Below, piece by piece: positions 8,447 through 16,570 of a stretch of 42,743 nt of DNA (positions are counted from its first letter, which is position 1; every line of letters begins with the position of its first letter). This DNA comes from Gemmatimonadaceae bacterium (lineage in GTDB: Bacteria > Latescibacterota > UBA2968 > UBA8231): positions 1 through 42,743 of the forward strand of contig PBSR01000210.1 in NCBI GenBank assembly GCA_002726335.1. Reading direction: 5' to 3'. The position numbers and the translations under genes were made by a program. The notes under the pieces are model-generated. The model saw only the letters and a list, made by a program, of their open reading frames with translations. It searched no databases and was not told the DNA's origin.

Positions 8447-8884
8447 GTGAGAGTCTTCCATCCTGATTCGGGCACCGACAAGGGCTGGTTCACCGGGCCG
8501 TGGGACTCAGACCTGCCCATCTCCATCGGTTATGCCAACACCGGCGTCGATGATCCCCACTACCACCGCGAGATTACAGAGATTTACTTCGTCGCCCGGG
8601 GATGCGCGATCATGCGGGTGGAGGATCGGGAGATCGCCATCAGTCCCGGACAGGCCATCACCATCGAGCCAGGAGAAACACACACCTTCGTCGAATGCTC
8701 GGAGGACTTCTACCACTTCGTCGTGCAGACACCCGGACTGCAGGGAGAAGCCGCCAGGTTGGACAAGGTGGTCGTCGCCTGTGATCTGGACGAAACCGAG
8801 TTGGCGCCCAACAGCTCTGGTGAGAGCACTAGCGGAACTGTCGTCGCAGATTCTCCCATAGCGGGCTGTCACCACGCGGCTTGA
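8447..8884 (+). CDS. Small cupin-domain protein
   Basis: 145 residues with one cupin barrel. Motif 1 is DPHYHREITEIYFVARG, supplying HxH and the downstream Glu. Motif 2 is SPGQAITIEPGETHTF, supplying the last His. The metal site is therefore complete. Stand-alone cupins of this size act as isomerases, dioxygenases or sensors; no substrate can be assigned. The start is a GTG. The last ~30 residues are not cupin-like, and their codons overlap the 3' end of the GH5 gene on the other strand by 56 bp, so the true functional end may be shorter. The ~100 bases upstream contain only a 24-codon frame (8357-8431) without support. Confidence 0.85.
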   Translation: MRVFHPDSGTDKGWFTGPWDSDLPISIGYANTGVDDPHYHREITEIYFVARGCAIMRVEDREIAISPGQAITIEPGETHTFVECSEDFYHFVVQTPGLQGEAARLDKVVVACDLDETELAPNSSGESTSGTVVADSPIAGCHHAA

Positions 8885-10037
8885 AAGGTTCAGGATCCTT
8901 CCCTCCCTCCACAGCGTCCCAGTATCTCCAGTCCATCCTGGTCTCCGGGGCGATTTCGTAGTCCAGCCCCGTCCACGCGCCATCGCCACGATAGGCGTAG
9001 AATGACCAGTGCCAGCCACGGGTGTTGTAGATGTCGACCAGGTGGGACAGGTAGTCCGCTGCGCCCTCGAGGCGACGGTCGTGCCAGAATTCTGAGGCGA
9101 TGATTCGGTTGGCCGGTATCTCGTAGCGGTCGGCGAACACCCGCACAGCCTCGATCTCCTCAGCGAGACGATCCTTCGTCCACGCTTCGCTCGGGCCGTT
9201 CCAGGATTTGGGCACACGATCGGGGTATGCGTACCGCCCCTCCTTGTTGGCCCGATACGTCACCATCTGCCACGGTCCGGGATTGTGGAAGGCGTACAGG
9301 ATCTTGTCGTCCTTCACCGGCCTGTTGTATCTGGACTGTTGCGGCGAAGCGTAGAACCAGCCGTCCAGCATGATCGGCGTGTCTGGATCGACCGACCGGA
9401 TGGCGGCGACCATTCGTCGGTTGAACAGATTCAGGTCGGCCGGCGTACCCTGGATCGACTCGTACCAGAGGTCGAAGCCCGCATCACCCTCTTCGAAACC
9501 GAACTCCCTGTCCGGGTGGGGCTCGTTGAGTGGATTGTATGCAACGATGGCCGGATGCTCTTTCAGCCGCGCTGCCAGTTGCCGCCAGAACTCGAAAGCC
9601 TGCGCCTGAAACCCCTCGTCGCGCCATAGCCGGCCGTCATCCACGTCGTCGTTCATCTGTTTCCACCGGGCGCCGGGCAGGCCGACCATAGTGAGTACGA
9701 CCTTGACTCCGTTTTCTTCGGCCACATCGAGAATCTGGGTCAGCAGAGCCAGATCCGCGTCGTTGACCTGGCGAAACTCGTCGGCGTCACCTAGGAGGAA
9801 GTCGCGCCCCTCGGATGGCAGCGCATCGGGGAGGATGCGAACGAAGTCCAACCCGAGCTCGCCCGCGGCGGCCCACCACTCGGGCCGATGTTGTTCGTTC
9901 TGTTGGTTGGCCCCCCGGCGCTGCATATCCCAGAAGGAGATCTTGACGTCGTCGGCCTGCCCTTGGCCAACCCACAGGCAGCTGAGCGTGGTGGCTGCTA
10001 CGAGGGTACTCAAGGATCTGAACTGCGGCCCTTTCAC
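8829..10037 (-). CDS. Secreted glycoside hydrolase family 5 (cellulase-like)
   Basis: 402 residues from a GTG at 10037, chosen because AGGAGG lies 5 bases upstream and the next ~20 residues form a signal peptide (LSTLVAATTLSCLWVG, cleavage probably after GQA). The same frame is open far upstream but is antisense to the permease gene. GH5 signatures: the general acid Glu in AYNPLNEPHPD, a conserved substrate-binding stretch LYAFHNPGPW, the nucleophile Glu in IIASEFWHDRR, and Trp in HWSFYAYRG. The product is probably a periplasmic or secreted retaining beta-glycanase; cellulose, mannan and beta-glucan cannot be told apart. It is divergent from the ABC permease at 10188. Confidence 0.87.
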   Translation of the reverse strand: MKGPQFRSLSTLVAATTLSCLWVGQGQADDVKISFWDMQRRGANQQNEQHRPEWWAAAGELGLDFVRILPDALPSEGRDFLLGDADEFRQVNDADLALLTQILDVAEENGVKVVLTMVGLPGARWKQMNDDVDDGRLWRDEGFQAQAFEFWRQLAARLKEHPAIVAYNPLNEPHPDREFGFEEGDAGFDLWYESIQGTPADLNLFNRRMVAAIRSVDPDTPIMLDGWFYASPQQSRYNRPVKDDKILYAFHNPGPWQMVTYRANKEGRYAYPDRVPKSWNGPSEAWTKDRLAEEIEAVRVFADRYEIPANRIIASEFWHDRRLEGAADYLSHLVDIYNTRGWHWSFYAYRGDGAWTGLDYEIAPETRMDWRYWDAVEGGKDPEPFKPRGDSPLWENLRRQFR

Positions 10038-10187
10038 GTTGACCTCCTGGAGTTGCACGTGTGTGTAGATTGCGGATCTGGGCAGAAACCGACAGGACCG
10101 CGCCGCCACCTGAAGAATTCCCTTGCCACTGTAAACCAACCTGCACGAGAATAGCCGGACCCCGCAACCACCCGCCGAGCCCGCCTC

Positions 10188-11744
10188 TTGATCTGGACCC
10201 TGGCCCGCAAAGAACTGCTCTCCAACCTGCTCACTCTGCGCCTGGGTATCACCTTCCTGTTTGCCGTAGGCCTCATCGCGCTGACCTCGATCATCGGCAG
10301 CATGGACTTCTCCCAGCGGGCGGCGGACTACGACGACCGCGTCCGCGATGTCCGCCACGACCTCGAGAAGGCCACCGTCTTCGCCGAGGTCGGGCCCCAC
10401 GTCGTGGCCAGGCCCGATCCCCTTTCGATCTTCAGCCGCGGTGTCGACAGGAACGGCGGTCAGTTCGTCTGGATCGGCATCGACTGGGTGGGCGCCAGCA
10501 TGGGGCGTCTGGGCAGCGCCGACAACAACCTGATGAAGTCTCTCGTGGAGATCGACTTCGTCGCCGTCGTCATGCTCCTGCTCAGCTTTCTTGCCGTGGT
10601 CTTGGGATTCGACGCCGTCTGCGGCGAGCGCGAGTCGGGAACGCTGCGTCAGCTGCTGACCAATCCCGTGCCGCGCGGGGCCGTCATCTGGGCCAAGCTC
10701 CTGGGTGGTACAATCTCTCTTTGCCTGCCGTTGATCGTCGCCTTCGGCCTGGCCGTACTTATCATCACGGTGAACCCGGATGTGGATCTTGGATCCATGG
10801 AGTGGCTGCGCCTCGGTCTGTTGCTGCTGCTGTCCTGTCTGTTCCTGGCCCAGGTCTTCGCCATGAGCCTCGTCGTCTCCACCCACACCCGCAGCCCGTC
10901 CACGTCGCTTGTCATCTGCCTCTTCGGCTGGCTGTTCCTCAACATTGGTTTCGACAGCGCTCTGCCCTCTCTGAGTCGGTACGGCGTGCAGGAGAACACC
11001 TTCCAGCAGTTTCTCGACGAGCTGCGTGCCGAGCGGGACGAGGCGATCGCACAGTGGGAGGCCAACAACCCGCCGCCTCCTGACAGGTACATGCGCGCCA
11101 TCGAAGTAGGCGGACCAAGAATCCGCTACGGCCACCCCCGTGGCTATGAGTGGCGGGCACGACGCAATGCCTATGCCCTCGAGCAACACCTCGACTCGGC
11201 CCGTCGCGGGCATCAGTTCCAGATGGTCAACTACGCACCCCTCGCACGAGAGGTGGAGCTCGTCGACGAGTGGGCCATCCTGTCCCCCTTCACCAATTAT
11301 CGAGCGTTGTCCAAGCAGCTGGCCCGCAGCACTCTGGCGCACAAGTTCCGCCTGCGCCAGGCCGGTCACGACTACCGCGACACCTACATCGACTACCTGC
11401 GCGGCCACGGCGCTTTCGCCAGTCGGCGCTGGTTCACCGACGATCCCGTCGACCAGGAGCCGCTGCTGACCGATCCCGAGTCCCTTACACCGGAGATGCT
11501 GGCCAGCGACAGCCCCTTCATGCAGGCACGCATGGCCTGGGTGCAGGATCAGGAGACCCTTGCAGCTGCCGACAGCCGTCGCCAGCTCGACCTGACATCT
11601 ATGCCGCGCTTCGGTGTCGATTGGCGCGAGCCGCTCTCACAGACGCTGCGCCACATGACTCCGGGTCTGATCGTGCTGTTCCTGCTGCTCGGTGGCAGCA
11701 CCTTGCTCGCCATTCACGGCTTCCTCCGCTACGACCCGCAATAG
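10188..11744 (+). CDS. ABC-2 type transporter permease (DUF3526-like), first of pair
   Basis: 518 residues from a TTG; the start MIWTLARKELLSNLL is typical of this permease family. One N-terminal helix is followed by a ~125-residue external domain, then helices from ~130 (VVMLLLSFLAVVLGFDAVCGERESGTLRQLL, the conserved cytoplasmic GERExGTL turn). A second large soluble domain follows, and a last helix near the C-terminus (GLIVLFLLLGGSTLLA). This is the layout of membrane subunits of ABC-2 exporters. No ATP-binding partner lies nearby. There is no Shine-Dalgarno. A TGA overlaps the TTG as TTGA, and the frame it closes reads back only to a TAA at 10132, consistent with the tail of a lost upstream gene. 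Cargo is unknown. Confidence 0.87.
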   Translation: MIWTLARKELLSNLLTLRLGITFLFAVGLIALTSIIGSMDFSQRAADYDDRVRDVRHDLEKATVFAEVGPHVVARPDPLSIFSRGVDRNGGQFVWIGIDWVGASMGRLGSADNNLMKSLVEIDFVAVVMLLLSFLAVVLGFDAVCGERESGTLRQLLTNPVPRGAVIWAKLLGGTISLCLPLIVAFGLAVLIITVNPDVDLGSMEWLRLGLLLLLSCLFLAQVFAMSLVVSTHTRSPSTSLVICLFGWLFLNIGFDSALPSLSRYGVQENTFQQFLDELRAERDEAIAQWEANNPPPPDRYMRAIEVGGPRIRYGHPRGYEWRARRNAYALEQHLDSARRGHQFQMVNYAPLAREVELVDEWAILSPFTNYRALSKQLARSTLAHKFRLRQAGHDYRDTYIDYLRGHGAFASRRWFTDDPVDQEPLLTDPESLTPEMLASDSPFMQARMAWVQDQETLAAADSRRQLDLTSMPRFGVDWREPLSQTLRHMTPGLIVLFLLLGGSTLLAIHGFLRYDPQ

Positions 11745-11751
11745 GTGAGAC

Positions 11752-13149
11752 GTGACTGAAGTTCTCCTGCATCAGCTTCACGATCACCTCAAGTCGTTGC
11801 GCTTCCAGGCCAGCCTTCTCGCCCTCCTTCTGTTTTTCGCCGTCAACGGCACTCTCTACATGCTGAAGACCGATCGTGTCGACCACGAGGTCGAACGGCT
11901 CGAGGCGGAGAGCTCGCGTCGATACGAGCAGGTCGACGACCTGTCGTCAGCCGTCAGCAACGTGTACAGCCTGCGTCTGGGCCCTCTCGGCACCGAGTTC
12001 ATCGCCGAAGGCGGATCCAACTGGTTCGCGGATTCGGGTTTCGTCAGTCCGGCCACCGGCAGGGGTGTCACCAGCATCGACAGACGTGGTGCCACGAACA
12101 ACTGGATGGACCGCTTCGAGGTCCTCGACTGGGCGCTCATCGCCCGAGTCGTCCTCTCCTTTCTCGCCATCGTGCTGGCCTACGACGGCCTCTCCGGTGA
12201 GCGCGAGACGGGCACGTTGTCGTTGTTGCTGACCCATCCCATCTCGCCGGTCCGCATACTGGTCGGCAAGTTTCTCGCCCACCTTCTGGCTTTGCTCGCC
12301 GCACTGGTGCTGGGTATGCTCGTCAGCCTGCTGGTGCTATCTCTCAGTCAGTCGATCATCCTCAGCGCCGAGGTGGCAGCGGCGGCGGGATTTTTCGCCG
12401 TCGGCTGCACGCTCTACTGTGCCCTCTTCCTGCTGCTGTCGCTGGGTGTGTCGGCCCTGGCCCGGACGTCGGCGTCCTCCCTGGTGATTCTCGTGCTGGT
12501 GTGGGCCGTCCTCATCGTCGCCCTGCCCCAGGCAGCGTATCTCATCGGTGCTCACGCTGTACCGGCGGCCGACTGGGACCGATTGGACGACCACGAAGAG
12601 GAGATCGCTGCCAGCCTGTCGCGGAAGGGCATCCTCCTTCGCGGCCGGGAGAAGGGACGGGGCGACGACTACAGCCTGGAGAGAGAGTGGGCGGCGCGGA
12701 TGGTCGAAAGCGAGAAGGTTGAGGTACAGATGCAACGCGGTTTCCAGGACCTCGAGACGAGGCAGTATGAACTCACACGCCGGATGGCCCTCCTGTCACC
12801 AGGGTCGGCTTTCCAGGGGACCATCGAAGCCATGCTCGGCACGGGCGTAGTGCGCCATAGTGCCTTCGTCTCTGCTACGTGGCAATACCTGGACACGCTG
12901 CGCGACTTCATCCGGGCTCGCGACGCCGCTGATCCGGGATCGCCGCACATTCTCTTTGTGGCTGACTACGTCTCGGACCAGCCGGTCGACCACCGGGACA
13001 TCCCCCGGTTTGCCGGCCTCGACCTGTCCTTCGCCGACAGCGTCGGACAGGGCTGGCTCTCCGTCAGTCTGTTGCTGCTGGAGGCGCTGGCGGCCTTCTT
13101 CTTCGCTACGTGGGCGGTGCTTCGGGCCCCCGTGGTGATGCGTTCCTGA
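11752..13149 (+). CDS. ABC-2 type transporter permease (DUF3526-like), second of pair
   Basis: 465 residues starting at GTG 11752, seven bases after the previous gene. It is a divergent paralogue of that gene. It has an N-terminal helix (FQASLLALLLFFAVNGTLYM), an external domain, then a helix followed by the conserved turn LSGERETGTLSLLLTHP. Further helices follow: LLALLAALVLGMLVSLLVL, YCALFLLLSLGVSALA and SLVILVLVWAVLIVALPQAA. A soluble domain and a terminal helix (LLLLEALAAFFFATWAV) close it. The two permeases probably form a heterodimer needing an ATPase encoded elsewhere. The Trm11-like gene starts 2 bp after its stop, so the three are likely cotranscribed. Confidence 0.87.
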   Translation: MTEVLLHQLHDHLKSLRFQASLLALLLFFAVNGTLYMLKTDRVDHEVERLEAESSRRYEQVDDLSSAVSNVYSLRLGPLGTEFIAEGGSNWFADSGFVSPATGRGVTSIDRRGATNNWMDRFEVLDWALIARVVLSFLAIVLAYDGLSGERETGTLSLLLTHPISPVRILVGKFLAHLLALLAALVLGMLVSLLVLSLSQSIILSAEVAAAAGFFAVGCTLYCALFLLLSLGVSALARTSASSLVILVLVWAVLIVALPQAAYLIGAHAVPAADWDRLDDHEEEIAASLSRKGILLRGREKGRGDDYSLEREWAARMVESEKVEVQMQRGFQDLETRQYELTRRMALLSPGSAFQGTIEAMLGTGVVRHSAFVSATWQYLDTLRDFIRARDAADPGSPHILFVADYVSDQPVDHRDIPRFAGLDLSFADSVGQGWLSVSLLLLEALAAFFFATWAVLRAPVVMRS

Positions 13150-13151
13150 CG

Positions 13152-14066
13152 GTGAAGAATCAAGCGCACCTGGTATTCCACCTGCGACCGGGGCGAAAGA
13201 AAGCGCTGGCCGCCGCCCAGGCCGAAGCCCTGGCCCTGCTGCGCGACCTGGGTGCCACAGCGCCCGGCGACGGCCCCCTGTCCGACCGGGGAGGGTTGTT
13301 CCGCATCGATGTTCCGGAAGATCTGTTCCTGTGGACGATGCAGCGCTTCCCGCAGCTCGGATATACCAGCGCCGTCGATCTGCTGGAGCCGATCCCGGGC
13401 AAGCCCGGACGCTCACGAACCGACATCACATGGAACGGCAAACCTCATCGTCTGTCCCGCCTCTACGTGGAGGACGCCGACGCCCAGCGTCAGGCCGCCC
13501 CGGACCGTCGTCCGTTCCTGCTGCCGGCCGCTGACGGGGGGACGCGTTTGGTCCGTGGGTACAGAGGGGACAGCAGCGATCTCGGCCGCCGCGCCCTGCC
13601 TGTCTGTGATGCCCGACTGCTGGTCAACCTGGTGCGCCCGTTTGGGGAGAATCCACGGTTCCTCGATCCCTTTGCCGGTGTGGGTGGCCTGCTGGCGGAA
13701 TCTGTCGCCTGCGGCTACCGGACCTTCAGCCTCGACATCGATCCCTGGCTGCGCTTCGGCCTGAATTCACTGAGCTCAGGCCACATCATCGGTGATACTC
13801 GCAGACTGCCACTTCGTGACGCCTGTCTCGATGCCGTCGCCACGGAGCTTCCCTTTGCCGAATCACTGACGGGAATGCTCGAAGGTGTACTGGGGCGACT
13901 ACGGGACGCGGTGAAGCCGGGAGGCAGGATTGCGGTTATGTGTGCCGAGGGGCAGCACGAAGAGTTGAGCCTGGCCGGGAGCCAGCTGGGGTTGGAGACG
14001 CTGTTGGCAACGGCCGTCCACCGCAAGGGGACCGAATGTGCCGTCACAGCCTGGCAACGACCTTGA
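13152..14066 (+). CDS. Trm11-like (RNA guanine-N2 methyltransferase fold) protein
   Basis: 304 residues from the GTG at 13152, two bases after the permease stop; the open frame starts earlier but only inside that gene. The C-terminal half is a class I methyltransferase of the Trm11/TrmG10 type, recognised by FLDPFAGVGGLLAESVACGY (motif I), TFSLDID (acidic loop) and GDTRRLPLRDACLDAV. A distinctive point is motif IV: where relatives have DPPYG, this protein reads ATELPFAES, so the catalytic Asp/Asn-Pro-Pro-Tyr is not conserved. The N-terminal ~150 residues are not a clear THUMP domain. It may bind SAM without the canonical chemistry, or act on another substrate. Confidence 0.75.
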   Translation: MKNQAHLVFHLRPGRKKALAAAQAEALALLRDLGATAPGDGPLSDRGGLFRIDVPEDLFLWTMQRFPQLGYTSAVDLLEPIPGKPGRSRTDITWNGKPHRLSRLYVEDADAQRQAAPDRRPFLLPAADGGTRLVRGYRGDSSDLGRRALPVCDARLLVNLVRPFGENPRFLDPFAGVGGLLAESVACGYRTFSLDIDPWLRFGLNSLSSGHIIGDTRRLPLRDACLDAVATELPFAESLTGMLEGVLGRLRDAVKPGGRIAVMCAEGQHEELSLAGSQLGLETLLATAVHRKGTECAVTAWQRP

Positions 14067-14078
14067 CCCTGGCCTTTG

Positions 14079-15008
14079 CTACGGTGCCAGCTCCTTCCGG
14101 TGTTCGAGGACGGTCGCTTCCAGGGCGGCCAGCGCCGTCGCCAGCGCCTCGGCATCGCTCTGCGCAGCTCCGCGGGCCGTCTCCGACTCGTGAATCAGGA
14201 TGCGGTACTCCAGCGGTCCCAGATCGACCGAGTCGATGACGCGTACCGCCGGCAGCAGCATGGAGGCGTCGGCCTCCAGCGCGGTTCGCAGGCTGCCGAT
14301 CTCGCTGATGAGGTTCGGTGGCTCTTTGTTCACCAGGGGCACGAAATCACTCCCGATCTCCATACGGATCCTGTCCATCTTCACAACTCCTTCACAGAGG
14401 GTTATCAGCTTCAGCAGCAGCTCCTTCATACGGTTGTCGGCAGCCGGCTGTCCGAGGGCGCGGCGAAATCGCGTCCTGGCCCGATGCAGCCGACCCTCGA
14501 TCGTCGGCACGGGCACAGCGAGAGCTGCCGCGATCTGCGGCGCTGTCAATCCATCGACGTAGTGCAGCTGCGCCGCCATGGCCACGTCATCGGCGAGCAG
14601 GTCGAACAGATCGACCACGGTTCGACGGGCAGCTCTGCCCTCGTGTCGCTGGTCCGCCAGGGGCTCGCCGCTGCCGGGTTCATCGACCAGGTCGAGCCGC
14701 TCCGCCTCCGGCATGGTACTCTTCGATCGGTACCAGACACGACACTGGTTCAGTGCGATCGTCCTGATCCAGCCACCAAACGCCTCGGGGTCTCGCAGCT
14801 GACCGATGCGGGAAACGACCTGCGCCAGACACTCCTGAGTCAGGTCCTCGGCATCGGCGAGATTCTTCGTCCACCCATAGGTGATGCTCAGAACCGCCGT
14901 ACGATACCGGCGCAGGAGCCCATCGAGCGCGGCGCGGTCCCCCTGCGCGGCGGCACGCGCCGCGGTTGCGTCGTCCTCGACCATGTCGGGTTCGTCAGTC
15001 TCAGTCAC
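14079..15008 (-). CDS. ECF sigma factor fused to an FHIPEP (FlhA-like) C-terminal domain
   Basis: 309 residues. Region 2 spans ~25-95 (LLRRYRTAVLSITYGWTKN, ADAEDLTQECLAQV, FGGWIRTIALNQCRVWYR). Region 4 spans ~130-185 (LHYVDGLTAPQIAAAL, VPTIEGRLHRARTRFRRAL). These are standard for an ECF sigma factor. After a linker with a hydrophobic-charged segment (MKELLLKLITL), residues ~205-285 read IRMEIGSDFVPLV, LISEIGSLRTALEA, LLPAVRVIDSVDLGPLEYRIL and ESETARG. This matches in order the first part of the cytoplasmic domain of the flagellar export protein FlhA (IELGYxLIPMV, GRIRSIRK, PPVVHIRDNMDLQPxxYRIL, VEIGSG). No membrane helices are present. The start is GTG; an ATG eight codons in is possible. No anti-sigma gene adjoins, so the extra domain may regulate the sigma factor itself. 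Confidence 0.82.
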   Translation of the reverse strand: MTETDEPDMVEDDATAARAAAQGDRAALDGLLRRYRTAVLSITYGWTKNLADAEDLTQECLAQVVSRIGQLRDPEAFGGWIRTIALNQCRVWYRSKSTMPEAERLDLVDEPGSGEPLADQRHEGRAARRTVVDLFDLLADDVAMAAQLHYVDGLTAPQIAAALAVPVPTIEGRLHRARTRFRRALGQPAADNRMKELLLKLITLCEGVVKMDRIRMEIGSDFVPLVNKEPPNLISEIGSLRTALEADASMLLPAVRVIDSVDLGPLEYRILIHESETARGAAQSDAEALATALAALEATVLEHRKELAP

Positions 15009-15074
15009 ACAGATAGGATGCCGAAACCGACTGATTCCTTACACCTGGACTGAAAAAGGCAGGGAAAGAAGGAG

Positions 15075-16529
15075 TCAGTCCCCCGGTGACGGTTCGTAGG
15101 TGCGGGCAATCTCGGGTGCCGTGTCGCCGAGCTCGATGAGCTCTCTCAACGCCGCGTGCAGACGTGCCCCTTCCCGGGGATTGTCCTGAAGAACATTGCG
15201 CGCCTGATCCGGATCCGTGCGCAGGTCGAACAGCTCGTCCACCCGGCGCTCTGGCATGCCCGTGTTGGGGTAGGTCTCCTGGCGTACCGGCTTGCCTTTG
15301 TAGGCCAGATCCTTGTTCGGCCAGTACTGCAGCGACCAGGTGCCGTCCGTCACCGTTGCCGGCACGGTACCCCAGTTGTCGTTGAGGTTGCGGCCGCTGA
15401 TGGCGAACTCGCGGTGCGTACTCGTGGGTGCTTGGATGACCGGCGCAAAGGACTGGCCATGCAGACCGTCGGGGACCGCAAGTCCCGCCATCGAGCACAA
15501 TGTGGGAAACAGGTCCACAGGCTGCACCAGCGCCTGTGAACGCTCTCCCGCGGGGCCACCCGGGCGTCTCAGCATGAAGGCCTGACGGATCATCGGTTCG
15601 TACAGCTGTCCGAGATCGCCCCATGGCTTGCCCTGCAGCCCGTGGTCACCGAAGTAGTGCCCATGGTCGGACATCAGCAGAACGAGCGTGTTGTCGTTCA
15701 GCCCGAGCAGGTCGACGGTGTCGAGAAAATACCCGAGCCAGCGGTCCGTCATCGTCACTTCCGCGGCATACAGCGCCCGCGTGTGATTCAGCTCCGCCTC
15801 GGTCATGAAATCCAGGGAGAACCCGTAACAGGGATACTGGATCTCGTCGCCCGTCCATCCCGGATCGTACATGTCGACGTAGTACTGCGGCGGATCCCAG
15901 GGCTCGTGCGGATCCCAGCTGTCGATCCACAGGAAGAAGGGAGACTGGTAGTTCTTCTCCAGCCAGTGCGTCGCCTCGCGGAACACGCGGGGACCCAGGT
16001 AATCGCACTCGTAGCGGCGGCGACTCTGGTTCAGCATGTAGCGCTTGAGCCCGGCCTTGACCTTGTGCTCGGCCGCCGGCAGCTGAATGTCGATGGTGGC
16101 ATCGGCGATCCAGGGCTCTCCTCCCTGGCCGCGAATCCATTCGATCGAACCGAAGCCGCGGTCGAGAAAATTCCCCTGCGTCATGAACATGGGTGTGTCG
16201 AAGATCAACCCCGTCGTGTACCCCGACTTGCGGAAGCTCTCCGCCATGGTCGGCAGATGCCGCTCCATCTCGTCCCACGTGTTGAAGGGATGCCCCCAGC
16301 GGCCGGTGAACAGGTCTCGGCGGCAGGGCAGCGTTGGAAAGGACCCGGCATAGGCTCGATCAAAAATCAGGGAGCGTTCGGCGAAACGATCCATGGCTGG
16401 CGTCCGGGCGCGAGCGACACCGGCGCCACCCGGCCAGGTAGCCGCATCCTTGCCGCCGGTATGCGCCCTGCCGTAGGCGCCGACGTGGTCGGTGCGCAGC
16501 GAATCGAGCATGATGCAGATGACGTTCAT
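15075..16529 (-). CDS. Sulfatase-fold hydrolase with Thr at the nucleophile position
   Basis: 484 residues of the alkaline-phosphatase/sulfatase superfamily, with AGGAGA upstream of the ATG. The metal-binding start is MNVICIMLDSLRTDHVG, and the active-site element is SFPTLPCRRDLFTGR. Aligning the invariant R..L.TG places Thr, not Cys or Ser, where the formylglycine precursor sits; the Cys lies three residues later. Other ligands follow: DSWDPHEPW, LLMSDHGHYFGDHG and the Lys of GKPWGD. Thr nucleophiles are known in phosphodiesterase and phosphoglycerol-transferase branches of this fold, so this is probably a phospho- or phosphonate ester hydrolase rather than a true sulfatase. No signal peptide. 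It closes a four-gene minus-strand array. Confidence 0.88.
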   Translation of the reverse strand: MNVICIMLDSLRTDHVGAYGRAHTGGKDAATWPGGAGVARARTPAMDRFAERSLIFDRAYAGSFPTLPCRRDLFTGRWGHPFNTWDEMERHLPTMAESFRKSGYTTGLIFDTPMFMTQGNFLDRGFGSIEWIRGQGGEPWIADATIDIQLPAAEHKVKAGLKRYMLNQSRRRYECDYLGPRVFREATHWLEKNYQSPFFLWIDSWDPHEPWDPPQYYVDMYDPGWTGDEIQYPCYGFSLDFMTEAELNHTRALYAAEVTMTDRWLGYFLDTVDLLGLNDNTLVLLMSDHGHYFGDHGLQGKPWGDLGQLYEPMIRQAFMLRRPGGPAGERSQALVQPVDLFPTLCSMAGLAVPDGLHGQSFAPVIQAPTSTHREFAISGRNLNDNWGTVPATVTDGTWSLQYWPNKDLAYKGKPVRQETYPNTGMPERRVDELFDLRTDPDQARNVLQDNPREGARLHAALRELIELGDTAPEIARTYEPSPGD

Positions 16530-16570
16530 GGTTGTCTCCTATCGGTGTCGGCTCTCGCGAAAACTGACGC

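Noticed and set aside
8829..11408. An 859-codon minus-strand frame extending far upstream of the GH5 gene
   Set aside because: Everything beyond 10037 is antisense to the ABC permease, has no domain sense, and the GH5 gene has its own AGGAGG and signal peptide at 10037.
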